From the NCBI GenBank assembly GCA_050248955.1, contig JBFWRK010000003.1:324170-388169 (forward strand): DNA of 64,000 nt. Reading direction: 5' to 3'. Of this stretch, positions 15,237 through 24,639 are shown piece by piece; within the stretch, counting starts at the first letter, position 1; each line of letters begins with the position of its first letter. The DNA is from JBFWRK01 sp050248955 (GTDB lineage: Bacteria; Actinomycetota; Acidimicrobiia; Acidimicrobiales; Ilumatobacteraceae). Made by a program: the position numbers and the translations under genes. The notes beneath the pieces were generated by a model. That model saw nothing but the letters and a program-made list of their open reading frames with translations. It was not told where the DNA came from and did no database searches.

Positions 15237-17171
15237 TCAGTACTCGAGGCGGATGAGCCGCCGCATCCAGATCCAGCCGACGGCGAGCAGACCGGAGCCG
15301 ACCAGCACCATTGCCAGGCCTGCGCCGGTCCCCAGAATCGCGAAGGAGTCGGGGTTGATGATCCGCAGCAGCCCGGCCATCACGAACGGCAGCGCGATCA
15401 GGATGTAGGCGGATACCCGACCCTCGGCGGTGAGCGCCTGCACCTGGCGGAAGAGTCGTTGGCGCTCGCGGATCGTTTCGCCGACGGTGTCGAGGATCTG
15501 TGCGAGGTCGCCGCCGACCTCACGGCTGATGTCGATCGCGCCGACGACCCACTCGAAGTCGGCGCTCGCCATCCGCTCCGCCAGCGCACGCAGCGACTCG
15601 CTGAGATCCCTCCCGACTCGTGTCTCGAGCACGACCCGAGTGAACTCGGTACGTGCCGGCTCCAGTGCCTCCTGGGCGAGCGTGTCGAGCGCCTGCATCA
15701 CGCCGTAGCCCGCCCGCAGACTGGCGGTCAGCAGTTGGAGCGTGTCGGGCAGCTGCTCGGCGAAGCCTTCCCGCCGTTGCCGAGCCTTGCGTTCGACGAT
15801 CGCTCTGGCTGCGAGCGGCACGATGACGAGTGCGGCGACGACGCCGATCCGGCCGAGCAGGGCGAGTCCCGCGAGCGAGCCCACGATCGCAGCGACGAAC
15901 GACAGGAGCACGAACTCGCCCGGTCGAAGCGTGATCCCTGCTGTCTCGAGCGCCCGCGCGAGCGACGTTCGGCGACCTCGGCGTTCCAGGAAGCGCTCCG
16001 TCGCCCCGGTCATCCGTTCGCCCACCTGTGACATCGAGGGCGTCTCGGCGAGACCTCGCTTCAGTCCGATCTGGGCCCTGGCCAGACGACCGCGAGGGTC
16101 CTCCGGCATGCCGATCAGGCCGAGCAGGAACAGAGCGACGAAGAACACGCCTGCGCCGACTGCCAACCACGTCGCGTCCGGCGTCGGGAGCACCGAGATC
16201 GCCGGTGCCTCGTCCGGTCGGCGAACGGTGTCCTCGATTGCCGCGGTTGTCGTCACGGGTGCCTCGGCGGTCGCGGGTGCGAGTGGGAGATCGAGCGGTC
16301 TGGTCGCTTCGAGCACGCCAGTCGGCGTCGTCACGCGGATCGTCAACGGCGCTCGGCCGTGTCCGGAGCTCGTGTAGCCGATCCGGTACTGGTTTGCCAG
16401 CGCGCTGGCGGTCGAGCGATAGAGCCCGCTCAGGGCCGCAGGATCGCTCGATGAAGTGACCTGTCCGCCACCGCTCGCTGCGAGCTGATCGAGCACGGCG
16501 CGGTTGCTCTCCTCGGAGACGAGCTCGATGACGTTCAGTCGGACGCCCGCCGCCGCGAAGACTGCGTTCTCCAACGGGGCCTCGCTCACAGTGTCGCCGC
16601 CGTCCGACAGCAGCACGATGGCGCGGTCCGTGGCCCCAGGCGAGAACTGCGCTGCGGCGAGGATGACAGCGTCGTAGAGGGCGGTCTCACCGTCGGCGTA
16701 CAGCTGCGACAGCTGCAGGGAGGTGATGCCGCGATCGATGGTGAGTGGGGTGACCACGGTCGGCGCCGGTCCGAAGCCGACCACTCCCACCTGCACCTCC
16801 GGAGGCAGCAGCGCGAGGAAGTCGACCGCTGCCGCCTTTGCCGCCTGGAGCGGGAGCCCGTCCATGCTCCCCGAGGTATCGATCACGAGGACGATCTCGA
16901 GGTTCGTCGTCGAGACGCGCTCGACCGTGAACGGGACCGGCGTGTCCGATTCGAGGACCTCGAAGGCCTCAGCGGGGTACCCGGCGCCGGACAGGCCGGC
17001 GGGAGCCGTGACGAGGGCGGTGACCGTCGGGTACGCCGAGACGTCCGTCTCGGTGATCTCGACACTGCCTTTGTCCTGGGCATGAGCCGCCGATCCGCCG
17101 AACAACAGGCCTCCGACTGCCAGGAGCACTGCGCCCGTCCACGCACACTTGGTTGCGGCCACGGCCGTCAC
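15237..17171 (-). CDS. tadB: VWA domain fused to TadB
   Basis: A 644-residue fusion. Residues 1-31 are a signal peptide (ending AAHAQ), residues about 35-275 an extracytoplasmic von Willebrand A domain with an intact metal site DTSGSM (98-103) and LLSDGGD, then a linker, a membrane helix at about 340-358, and a complete TadB-type T2SF platform domain (about 380-600) with final helices. The GTG start overlaps the cpaF stop by 4 bp. In most Tad loci TadB has no VWA part. An outside VWA domain could bind an adhesin or pilus subunit, as VWA adhesins do in other pili; this is inference. Confidence 0.88.
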   Translation of the reverse strand: MTAVAATKCAWTGAVLLAVGGLLFGGSAAHAQDKGSVEITETDVSAYPTVTALVTAPAGLSGAGYPAEAFEVLESDTPVPFTVERVSTTNLEIVLVIDTSGSMDGLPLQAAKAAAVDFLALLPPEVQVGVVGFGPAPTVVTPLTIDRGITSLQLSQLYADGETALYDAVILAAAQFSPGATDRAIVLLSDGGDTVSEAPLENAVFAAAGVRLNVIELVSEESNRAVLDQLAASGGGQVTSSSDPAALSGLYRSTASALANQYRIGYTSSGHGRAPLTIRVTTPTGVLEATRPLDLPLAPATAEAPVTTTAAIEDTVRRPDEAPAISVLPTPDATWLAVGAGVFFVALFLLGLIGMPEDPRGRLARAQIGLKRGLAETPSMSQVGERMTGATERFLERRGRRTSLARALETAGITLRPGEFVLLSFVAAIVGSLAGLALLGRIGVVAALVIVPLAARAIVERKARQRREGFAEQLPDTLQLLTASLRAGYGVMQALDTLAQEALEPARTEFTRVVLETRVGRDLSESLRALAERMASADFEWVVGAIDISREVGGDLAQILDTVGETIRERQRLFRQVQALTAEGRVSAYILIALPFVMAGLLRIINPDSFAILGTGAGLAMVLVGSGLLAVGWIWMRRLIRLEY

Positions 17172-18550
17172 CGGCGTCCGGCCACGAAGAGATCGGTTTC
17201 GCCGAACAGCTCGGCCGGCAAAGGGATGCCGAGCTCGGCGAGGTGTTCGGTGAAGGACGGGCGGATCCCGGTGGGTCGGATTCGGCCGCGGGTCCGCCCG
17301 TCGGGTCCGAGGCCGGCGGAGTGATCGAAGGTGTAGATGTCAGACAACGTGATGACATCGCCTTCCATCCCGATCACCTCGGTCACCTGCGTGACCCGGC
17401 GCGACCCGTCGCGGAACCGGTGCAGGTGGACGATCACGTGGATCGCCGACGAGATCTGCTCGCGGATCGCCCGGCTCGGCAGCTCGAGCCCCGCCATCAG
17501 GACCATCGTCTCGAGTCGAGCCAGGGCGTCGCGGGGCGTGTTGGCGTGGATCGTCGAGATCGAACCATCGTGGCCGGTGTTCATCGCCTGCAACATGTCG
17601 AGCGCCTCGGCGCCGCGAACCTCGCCGACGATGATCCGATCCGGCCGCATGCGGAGCGAGTTGCGCACGAGGTCCCGGATCGTGACCTCGCCACGCCCCT
17701 CCACGTTCGTCGGCCTGCTCTCGAGACGGATCACGTGCTGCTGACGAAGCTGCAGCTCGACCGCGTCCTCGATGGTGACGACCCGCTCGTCCTCCGGCAC
17801 GAACGACGAGATCACGTTGAGCAGCGTCGTCTTGCCCGTGCCGGTGCCTCCGGAGACGAGGACGTTGAGCCCTCCCTTGACCACGGCAGACAGCAGCTCG
17901 ACGACGGACGCGGTGAGCGTGCCCATCCGGATCAGGTCGTCCACTTGGAGCGGATTCTTGGAGAACTTGCGGATCGTGAGCACCGGCCCGTCCACCGACA
18001 GGGGCGGGATGATCGCGTTCACCCGGGAGCCGTCGGCCAAGCGGGCGTCGACCATCGGCGACGACTCGTCGATGCGCCTGCCGACCTGCCCGACGACGCG
18101 CTCGATGACTCGGCGGAGGTGATCGACGGAGACGAAGCGAGTGTCGGTCCGTTCGAGCACGCCATTGCGCTCGACGTAGATGTAGTCGAGCGAGTTCACC
18201 ATCACCTCGGAGATCGACGGGTCGGCGAGGTACCGCTCCACCGGCCCGAGCCCGATCACGTCGTGCATGATCTCCTCGGCGAGACCCTGCCGCTCCGTCG
18301 CCGACAGCGGGACGTTGGCGACCGCCATCAGCTCCGTGATCTCCTGCGCCACGTAGGAGTGGAGCTGCTCCTGCGTCAGCGTCGAATCGAACAAACGTTG
18401 GCCGAGCCGTGCGAACAGCGCCTCGTGAACCCGCGTCTTGAGCTCGGCCACGGCGTCGATCGGCGCCTTCTCGCCGGCGCCGGCCAGTTCGAGCGCCCGA
18501 CGATCGCCCGTGTCGGCGCCCTGTTCGCGCAGTCGTTCCGAGAGCTTCAT
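17168..18550 (-). CDS. cpaF: CpaF/TadA secretion ATPase
   Basis: A 460-residue hexameric ATPase that powers Flp pilus assembly. Walker A is SGGTGTGKTT (about 233-242), Walker B RIIVGEVRG (305-313), and the GEVRG and GHDGSISTIHANTPRDAL segments are typical of CpaF proteins. The N-terminal part carries the usual linker domain (SISEVMVNSLDYIYVERNG). Length is standard. It lies between cpaE (1-bp gap) and the VWA-tadB fusion (overlap). Confidence 0.96.
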   Translation of the reverse strand: MKLSERLREQGADTGDRRALELAGAGEKAPIDAVAELKTRVHEALFARLGQRLFDSTLTQEQLHSYVAQEITELMAVANVPLSATERQGLAEEIMHDVIGLGPVERYLADPSISEVMVNSLDYIYVERNGVLERTDTRFVSVDHLRRVIERVVGQVGRRIDESSPMVDARLADGSRVNAIIPPLSVDGPVLTIRKFSKNPLQVDDLIRMGTLTASVVELLSAVVKGGLNVLVSGGTGTGKTTLLNVISSFVPEDERVVTIEDAVELQLRQQHVIRLESRPTNVEGRGEVTIRDLVRNSLRMRPDRIIVGEVRGAEALDMLQAMNTGHDGSISTIHANTPRDALARLETMVLMAGLELPSRAIREQISSAIHVIVHLHRFRDGSRRVTQVTEVIGMEGDVITLSDIYTFDHSAGLGPDGRTRGRIRPTGIRPSFTEHLAELGIPLPAELFGETDLFVAGRR

Positions 18551-18551
18551 C

Positions 18552-19826
18552 TCACTTCCTCCGCCGGCCGAAGCGGCCCTTCAGGCCCGATCCGTCCGTA
18601 GCGGAAGGGGCATCGATGAAGCGAGCGGAGAGCTTCACGATCTCCTGTGCCACCGCTGAGCTCGGCTCGTCGAGCACGATCGGCCGCCCCTGGTTCATCG
18701 AGAGCGGCACCGACCGAGAGCTCGGCACCTGGGCGATGACCTCCATGCCGAGCGCTGCCTCGACATCGGCAACATCGATGCCGACCCGGGCGTCGGCTCG
18801 GTTGAGCACGAAGTGCCGCTTCGTGCCGACCAGGCCGAGGCGTTCGAGCGCGCTCACCTCCTTGCCGAGGCTGCGAATGCTGGACACATCCATGCTGGCG
18901 ACGAGCACGACATCGTCGGCCAGCTCGAGCGTGGCCAGCGTCCGCTCGTCGAGCCCTGCGGCAGTGTCGACGACGACGTACGCGAAGTCGCGGGCAAGCA
19001 GCTCGAGGATCCGGCCGGCATGTTGATCGGTGACGCCCTCGCCCTCCTCGGGTGACATCGCGCCGCAGAGCACGAACGCCCCCGACGGCTCGTGCTGGGT
19101 GAGGTACACCTTCAGCGTCGTCGAGTCGATCGTCGGGGATGTGACGAGCTGGCCAATGGTGTGCTCGGGGATCAGACCGAGCGCCGAGGCCGAGTCTCCG
19201 AACTGCACGTCGAGATCGACCAGCACGACAGAGCCCTGGCCGGCGCGGGCGAGGACCGCAGCGAGGTTTGCGGCGACCATCGTCTTGCCGGAGCCACCCT
19301 TGGGTGAGAGGACTGCGATGATCCGACCTGACGGTCCGACCTCGACGGGGGAAGCTGTCCTCTGTTCGCGCGCCCGCACCGTTCGATCGAGGGCCCTTCG
19401 GAGCGCGGGCTCCAGCTCGGTGTCGATGTACGTGCTGTCGACGACGTCGCGCACGCCCGCGAGGAGTGCGTCCCGCCAGAGGTTCGTGGTCGGCTTTGCG
19501 ACCAGGATGACCGTCACCTCCGGGTGATCCCGGTCGGCGACGCGAGCGACGTCGAGGGCGAGGTCGAGGCGGACATCACTGCCGACGCAGAGCACGGTCG
19601 CGCCCTCGACCGCTACCTCCTTCACGATGCGTTCCGCTTCGAGCGCCGCCTCGCCTTCGATCCAGCGCTGGCGATGGATCGCGGCGCGGGTGCCGACCGC
19701 GTCGTATCCGATGGCAACGAGCGCATCCTCGTGCGTGACGAGGGCGACGACGACGCCGGAGGGGTTGGGGCGGCGCACCGGTGGGGCGCCTCCGTTCGTC
19801 GTCGGGGCGGGCCAGCTCGTGGTCAT
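18552..19826 (-). CDS. cpaE: CpaE/TadZ pilus localisation ATPase
   Basis: A 424-residue ParA/MinD-related protein. Residues about 25-150 form an atypical receiver-like domain, followed by the deviant Walker A SPKGGSGKT (174-182), the switch VLVDLDVQFGDSASALGL and YVVVDTAAGLDERTL. TadZ/CpaE places the Tad machine at the cell pole. Start overlaps the cpaB stop region by ATGA. Standard length and order. Confidence 0.94.
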   Translation of the reverse strand: MTTSWPAPTTNGGAPPVRRPNPSGVVVALVTHEDALVAIGYDAVGTRAAIHRQRWIEGEAALEAERIVKEVAVEGATVLCVGSDVRLDLALDVARVADRDHPEVTVILVAKPTTNLWRDALLAGVRDVVDSTYIDTELEPALRRALDRTVRAREQRTASPVEVGPSGRIIAVLSPKGGSGKTMVAANLAAVLARAGQGSVVLVDLDVQFGDSASALGLIPEHTIGQLVTSPTIDSTTLKVYLTQHEPSGAFVLCGAMSPEEGEGVTDQHAGRILELLARDFAYVVVDTAAGLDERTLATLELADDVVLVASMDVSSIRSLGKEVSALERLGLVGTKRHFVLNRADARVGIDVADVEAALGMEVIAQVPSSRSVPLSMNQGRPIVLDEPSSAVAQEIVKLSARFIDAPSATDGSGLKGRFGRRRK

Positions 19827-20659
19827 CGCGGCACCTCCAGCCCGTAGACCTCGCCGAGCGTCACGATGCGGGTTCCGGTCTGGTCGGTCTCGCCGTTCTG
19901 GCCGGTGAGCCAGACGTGCCCGAACTCTGCCGCGAACACGATCTGCTCGGCCTGAGCCGAGTTGACCGCCAGCGTCACCAAGAGCTCGTTGCCCGGCGCT
20001 CGTTCGATGTCGGCCTCGCCGTCGTCGTTCGATTCGTCGTTGCCCCGACTGCCGATGTCGGCCGGGTCGCTCTGATCGAACTGGACACCGGTGACCAGGA
20101 TCTGGTGCAACGTGAGGTGTGTCATGTTGGGCGACTTCTTCGGCGTCGAGGCCTCCTCCGTCCCGCTCGCCGCGTCTGCTTCCGGTACCGATGACGTCTC
20201 CAGGTCGAACGGGTCGAACGAGAGCAGCATGCCGACGGTGTCGCCCGCGCTCAGCTCACCGCCGACCGCTCGCTCCGGAGCGAGCGAGATGGTCAGCTCC
20301 TGCAGACCAGTTGGCACCTCGACCCGAGTGAGGTCTCGAGCATCGACCAAGCGACTCGAGAGCAGTTGCTCGCCCGGATGCAGGTCGACCGCGGCGACGA
20401 CGTCGTCACGCACCTCGTCCAGGTCGGTGATCGCATCACCGGCGACCGCCTTCGCAGGGAGGGCCATGAAGCGGATCTTCGCCATGATCTCCGTCGCAGG
20501 GGCACCCTTGCGGATCGTCGAGTCGACGACGTACACGTTCTGCTGCACCTCGCCGGCGACCGCTCGATCCTTTGCCGATTGCACGTAGCTGATGAGCGCA
20601 AACGTGCCGACGACGGCGAGCACGAGTGCAGCGACGATGCCGATGATCTTTCGCTTCAT
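19823..20659 (-). CDS. cpaB: CpaB/RcpC Flp pilus assembly protein
   Basis: A 278-residue protein with an N-terminal membrane anchor (MKRKIIGIVAALVLAVVGTF) followed by an SAF-type domain (VYVVDSTIRKGAPAT, then LHPGEQLLSSRLVDARDL) and a second globular part that ends in VNSAQAEQIVFAAEFGHVWL. CpaB works at the envelope side of Tad pili. The in-frame upstream extension is Ser/Ala/Arg rich and lacks coding character; the ATG at 20659 has GGAAAGGA upstream. Confidence 0.9.
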   Translation of the reverse strand: MKRKIIGIVAALVLAVVGTFALISYVQSAKDRAVAGEVQQNVYVVDSTIRKGAPATEIMAKIRFMALPAKAVAGDAITDLDEVRDDVVAAVDLHPGEQLLSSRLVDARDLTRVEVPTGLQELTISLAPERAVGGELSAGDTVGMLLSFDPFDLETSSVPEADAASGTEEASTPKKSPNMTHLTLHQILVTGVQFDQSDPADIGSRGNDESNDDGEADIERAPGNELLVTLAVNSAQAEQIVFAAEFGHVWLTGQNGETDQTGTRIVTLGEVYGLEVPR

Positions 20660-20693
20660 TCGACGTTCCTTTCCGAACTGAGGGGGAGGTCGA

Positions 20694-21740
20694 TCAACCG
20701 ACCATGGTGATGACTCGCGCGCCGAGGTCGGCGCCGCCGCCGATCTCACCGTCAAGAGCCGTGACGCGTGTGAACTCGCCGCGGATGCACCGTCCGCTGT
20801 TGCCCGGCTCATCAGGACACTGGAACCCGTTCGGCCACGTCGCTCCGGAGAACCGGTATCCGATGATCCTGAACCCGGCGAAGCCGACGACGTGATACGA
20901 GCCGTTCGATCCGGTGAGCCCGTTCGTGACGTCGTAGATCGGGATCAGCAGCTCCTTGTTCTGCCAATCGGCCGGATTGCAGCCGTTCGGCACACCGTTG
21001 CCGGGTTTGTCGCTGACCCAGCCGCCGGCGGTGATGGTCGCTTGGCAGCCGCTGGTCGCGAGCCAGCCGAAGCCGCCGGAGATCGGGTCGTCAAAACCTG
21101 ACGGTCCGCTCGGACAGTTGCCGACACTGACGGAGCCGTGGAAGTAGATGTAGTGCTGCGTTCCTTCCGCGGGAGGCGACGGCGGATTGATCGAGCCACC
21201 CATCTCGGCGAGCTCGCACTGGGAGAAGATCAACGGGATCGTGGTCGCCTTACCGAGCGCGCCCCACGCCGCGACAGCCGTCGCGTGCACGGTCTTCCCG
21301 GAGGATCCGGTGAGGATCTGCGCGAGGAGATAGTCGACCTGGGAGGAGTTGCCACCGTTCCCGGGATTGTTGGTGCTCGTGGTGACGGACACCCAGCCGC
21401 TGACTCCGGCGGGGAGCGCGGGTGGCGCCGCGCAAGCCGAGAGGCCCGGGCCGGAACCGCACACGGTGTCGATGTTCGACTGGCCGTCGGAGGCGTTCTT
21501 GTCGGCGAACGAGTCCGCCGTGGCGCTCTCGTCCAGGCAGTCGCCCTCGGCGCAGTCCTGGGCGACCGCGAGCGCCCCGGCATCGGCACCGTTCTGCAGC
21601 TGCCGCCGCTCGTGGTAGAGCGCTCCGAGATCGAGGACGAGCGCGCCGAAGCCGAGGAGGACCACGATCATGATGGCGACCCAGACGAGGACGACTCCGT
21701 CGTCATCCGCGATGCGTGGACGGAGCGTCAGAGACCGCAT
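20694..21740 (-). CDS. TadG-like pilus protein (Tad domain)
   Basis: A 348-residue protein with the N-terminal Tad/TadE-G domain: GVVLVWVAIMIVVLLGFGAL as membrane helix followed by LDLGALYHERRQLQNGADAGALAVAQ, the classic helix after the anchor. The remaining 270 residues are a secreted, Gly/Cys-containing region without a VWA metal site, unlike long TadG proteins; in this operon the VWA domain is instead attached to TadB. It overlaps the tadE 3' end by 13 bp. Confidence 0.88.
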   Translation of the reverse strand: MRSLTLRPRIADDDGVVLVWVAIMIVVLLGFGALVLDLGALYHERRQLQNGADAGALAVAQDCAEGDCLDESATADSFADKNASDGQSNIDTVCGSGPGLSACAAPPALPAGVSGWVSVTTSTNNPGNGGNSSQVDYLLAQILTGSSGKTVHATAVAAWGALGKATTIPLIFSQCELAEMGGSINPPSPPAEGTQHYIYFHGSVSVGNCPSGPSGFDDPISGGFGWLATSGCQATITAGGWVSDKPGNGVPNGCNPADWQNKELLIPIYDVTNGLTGSNGSYHVVGFAGFRIIGYRFSGATWPNGFQCPDEPGNSGRCIRGEFTRVTALDGEIGGGADLGARVITMVG

Positions 21741-22108
21741 CGCATGACTCCGGTCGCCGTGAGGGTCTTGGTCCCGATGGGTACGAACGGGATGCCGAAC
21801 GTGAACGACTCGCTGATCGTGACGCGAGCCTGGCCGTCACCTGTTGCTGGGCACGGCGATTGAGCGATCGAGTCGATGTCGACCGAGGGAGCGGCGTTGG
21901 CGACGGCAGTGGCGACCTGGCCGGAGCCCTTACGCAGGGCGAGCTCTCGAGCGCCCTCACGCGCTGCCGCCTGTATGGCGATCTGGGTGTTGTAGGCGCG
22001 CCCGAACTCGATGATACCCATGACGAGCATGAGCAGCATGGGGAGGATGATGGCGAACTCCACCATCGCCGCTCCCAGATCATCTCGATGTGTACGCGCA
22101 CGCTTCAT
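21728..22108 (-). CDS. tadE: TadE family pseudopilin
   Basis: A 126-residue TadE-like minor pilin. After the basic leader MKRARTHRDDLG comes the processing and helix region AAMVEFAIILPMLLMLVMGI with the conserved glutamate, then EFGRAYNTQIAIQAAAREGA, the TadE signature. Cleavage by the A24 peptidase after Gly12 is expected. GGGAGTACCG precedes the ATG, ruling out the longer frame. Confidence 0.92.
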   Translation of the reverse strand: MKRARTHRDDLGAAMVEFAIILPMLLMLVMGIIEFGRAYNTQIAIQAAAREGARELALRKGSGQVATAVANAAPSVDIDSIAQSPCPATGDGQARVTISESFTFGIPFVPIGTKTLTATGVMRCGL

Positions 22109-22145
22109 CGGTACTCCCGCTCTCGAGGACGACGGCTCAAGCGAA

Positions 22146-22181
22146 GCCGCCGGGATGGTCACTCGGACCAATCCCGGCGGC
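22146..22181 (-). terminator. Hairpin between flp and tadE (attenuator or mRNA 3' stabiliser)
   Basis: GCCGCCGGGAT (22146-22156) pairs perfectly with ATCCCGGCGGC (22171-22181) around a 14-nt loop that itself contains GGTC/GACC. It lies 18 bp after the pilin stop on the transcribed strand. No U-tract. It would let the pilin mRNA be made in excess over the assembly genes. Confidence 0.6.
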
Positions 22182-22199
22182 GACGTCGATGGGCGGTGA

Positions 22200-22382
22200 T
22201 CAGAGAGCGGCTGCGGCGGCGTCGAAGATTGCGTCGATAGCGATTCCGAGAACACCCGCACCGGCCATCGCGATGATGGCGATGAGAGAGACCATGAGGC
22301 CGTACTCAACCATGGTGGCGCCTTCGTCCTCGTCCTTGTGCGCAGCGACCCGATCCTGGAGGAGGGTGATGAACTTCGTCAT
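22200..22382 (-). CDS. flp: Flp family type IVb major pilin
   Basis: A 60-residue prepilin: a charged leader ending KDEDEG, cleavage expected after Gly21, then ATMVEYGLMVSLIAIIAMAG with the invariant Glu-Tyr of Flp pilins at mature positions 5 and 6, and a small hydrophobic C-terminus. AGGAG is placed 8 nt before the ATG. It is the structural subunit of the pilus built by the following operon genes. Confidence 0.95.
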   Translation of the reverse strand: MTKFITLLQDRVAAHKDEDEGATMVEYGLMVSLIAIIAMAGAGVLGIAIDAIFDAAAAAL

Positions 22383-22444
22383 GTCGTGAGCTCCTGTCGA
22401 AAAGCACTCCCCGCCCGGCGCGGTGGAGCCACCGTCAACATCGC

Positions 22445-23140
22445 TCATCGACGAGCTGGCGGCTTCGTCACGATTGATGAATTGGCGGCGGCGCCCGGCA
22501 GCCAGCCAGCGCGTGTCGCCGTCGCGACTGCGGCGAGCTGCGAATGGACGCCGAGCTTCTGCAGCACCGCCCGGATCTGCGAGCGCACTGTCGCCAACGA
22601 AACCGTCTGCATCGCGGCGATGTCCTCGGCTGAGAGCCCGTCGATCATCGCCGCCAGCACCTCGCGCTCGCGCAGCGTCAGCCGCTCGAACGGTGACATC
22701 GCGTGGTGCAGGTCGGCTCTCCAGAGCCGCAGTTCCTCGAGCATCTGCTCCTTCGCGGTCCTGCCGATGAGCGACCGGCCGGCGAGCACGTCTTCGACGG
22801 CGACCACGACCTCGTCGACATACGCGGACTTCGAGATCCATCCCTCGACGCCGGCCTCGAGCGCGGACGCGAGCACGTTGCGGTCGATCTCCGACGTCAG
22901 GAGCACGACGGCCGCGCCCATGTCACGCAGCGGCACGACGAAATCCAGCCCGCTGCCGACATCGCCGAGGTGGAGGTCGAGCAGCACGCACTGGGGAGCG
23001 AACGTCCTTGCGATCTCCACGATCGCCGCAGCGGTCGGACCACTTGCCACCTCGGCATCCCACCCACGCGCCTGCAGCGCCAGCTGGAGACCGGACGCCA
23101 CGAGCTTGTGGTCGTCGACGATGAGCACCCGAGCGGTCAA
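22445..23140 (-). CDS. NarL/LuxR-type response regulator
   Basis: A 231-residue regulator: receiver domain (about 4-120) with VLIVDDHKLV and phospho-acceptor Asp in CVLLDLHLGD, lysine in GWISKSAYV, and a LuxR helix-turn-helix at the C-terminus (LTLREREVLAAMIDGLSAED, then VSLATVRSQIRAVLQKLGV). The best start is the TTG at 23140, which overlaps the kinase stop as TTGA; a GTG at 23128 is the alternative. Just upstream of flp (62 bp), so it probably controls pilus expression. Confidence 0.9.
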   Translation of the reverse strand: MTARVLIVDDHKLVASGLQLALQARGWDAEVASGPTAAAIVEIARTFAPQCVLLDLHLGDVGSGLDFVVPLRDMGAAVVLLTSEIDRNVLASALEAGVEGWISKSAYVDEVVVAVEDVLAGRSLIGRTAKEQMLEELRLWRADLHHAMSPFERLTLREREVLAAMIDGLSAEDIAAMQTVSLATVRSQIRAVLQKLGVHSQLAAVATATRAGWLPGAAANSSIVTKPPARR

Positions 23141-24639
23141 GCAGAGCCGTCCGCCGCGAGTGAGTCGTGGCCACGACCGAACCGGAGATCGAACATCGCG
23201 CCGCCGCCGGAGCGCGCAGCGACGCTGATGGATCCACCCTGGCGCTGCATCAACCGGCGGGCGACGAACAGACCGATCCCGGAGCCGTCGCGGTGGGTGC
23301 TGACCCCGCGTTCGAAGATCCGCTCGCGATCGGCGTCCGGAACGCCTGGACCACGATCCTCCACCCGCAGCACGACAGCGTTGTGGTACTCCGCATCGAC
23401 GAGCAGCGTCACGGGCGATCCCGGGGCATGGCGACGGGCGTTGGCCAGGAGGCCGGCAACGACCTGGGCGGTGTCGACGGGTGACCCTCTGATCCTCGTG
23501 CGACAAGGGATCTCGACGTGCACGTCCAAGCCCGCGGCCCGATGGCACGAGACGACCGGCATCACCACGTCGAGCAGGTCGAACGTCGCCTCGGGCGCGG
23601 TGACATCGCGGTTGCCGTCATCGATCAGGCCGTGAAGTCGATGGACCTCGGCGACCATCGCCTCGGACAACGCGGCGAACTGATCGTCGGTCAAGACGTC
23701 ACGGTGGTGACTGATCCCCTGGGCGGCGGCCTCGATGCCGAGGAGCGCGGCATGCGCCTCGTGGCGATGTTCGGCGCGTGCGGTCGACACCGCCTGAGCC
23801 CGGGTCGTGGCGAGGGTTGCCTCGACGAGTGCGTCGAAGGTCCGACGCTGCTGTCCCGCGTGGCAGCGGTAGAGCGTGACGGCGACTCCGAACAGCCCGA
23901 TCCCCATCGACGTGGCGATCAGCAGCATCGAGGCCGTGACGGCGAACGTTGCGCCCGACGAGCCGAGGACGAGCGCGACGCCCATCCCGGTCGAGACGAC
24001 TGCGGTCCAGTGAAGCAGGTGGCTCCCGGTTCGGTACGCCACCCAACCGTGCATCGTCGCGACTGCCGCCCAGCTGAGCGCACCGGCGCCGGACAACTCA
24101 GCGGGCCGCCCGCCGAAACCCGGCATGAGGATGGAGACCGTCACGATGATGAAGGCACCCCAAGTTGTCGCCGCCGCGATCGGGGCGACGGTCTCGCGCC
24201 ATCCACGCTCGGCATCGATCTCCGGTCGCGTGGCGGCGGCTCCGAACAGCACCAGCGCCGGCATCCCAGCGAGAACGAAGCCGGGGGTGAGGCGCGACGA
24301 GATGTCGATGCCGAGCAGTCGGGGGAGAAGGACGCCGCCGCCCACGGCGAGGAGCCCGTAGAACCCGAGCGCCACCCCGGCGGCGAGGGCCCGCTGATCG
24401 GCGGACACGCGCCACATGAGGAGGCAGAGCAGGGCGAAGAGCACGGTCGAGCTCATCGCCATGGAGGCGGCGAAGATCGCCAGCCCGTCGTTCGAGATCC
24501 GGTCCGCCAACGTCGTCCGCTGCAGGAGCGTGAACAGGACCCACAGCGCGCCGAGCAGCACGAGACCGGTCACGAGACGCGCCGGGTCGCTCTCGGCACG
24601 AACCGTGCTCGAATGCCGACGATCTACCCCCCGGTACAC
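23137..24639 (-). CDS. Membrane sensor histidine kinase
   Basis: A 500-residue kinase. About eight hydrophobic helices fill residues 20-265 without a large outside domain. A histidine-containing dimerisation helix follows (ARAEHRHEAHAALLGIEAAA, histidine about 295-301) and then an HATPase domain: N box LLANARRHAPG, G1 VEDRGPGVPD, G2 GSGIGLFVARRL. Begins with GTG. Partner of the overlapping response regulator. The 115 bp before its start, up to the epimerase stop, contain no gene and no clear promoter. Confidence 0.9.
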   Translation of the reverse strand: MYRGVDRRHSSTVRAESDPARLVTGLVLLGALWVLFTLLQRTTLADRISNDGLAIFAASMAMSSTVLFALLCLLMWRVSADQRALAAGVALGFYGLLAVGGGVLLPRLLGIDISSRLTPGFVLAGMPALVLFGAAATRPEIDAERGWRETVAPIAAATTWGAFIIVTVSILMPGFGGRPAELSGAGALSWAAVATMHGWVAYRTGSHLLHWTAVVSTGMGVALVLGSSGATFAVTASMLLIATSMGIGLFGVAVTLYRCHAGQQRRTFDALVEATLATTRAQAVSTARAEHRHEAHAALLGIEAAAQGISHHRDVLTDDQFAALSEAMVAEVHRLHGLIDDGNRDVTAPEATFDLLDVVMPVVSCHRAAGLDVHVEIPCRTRIRGSPVDTAQVVAGLLANARRHAPGSPVTLLVDAEYHNAVVLRVEDRGPGVPDADRERIFERGVSTHRDGSGIGLFVARRLMQRQGGSISVAARSGGGAMFDLRFGRGHDSLAADGSA

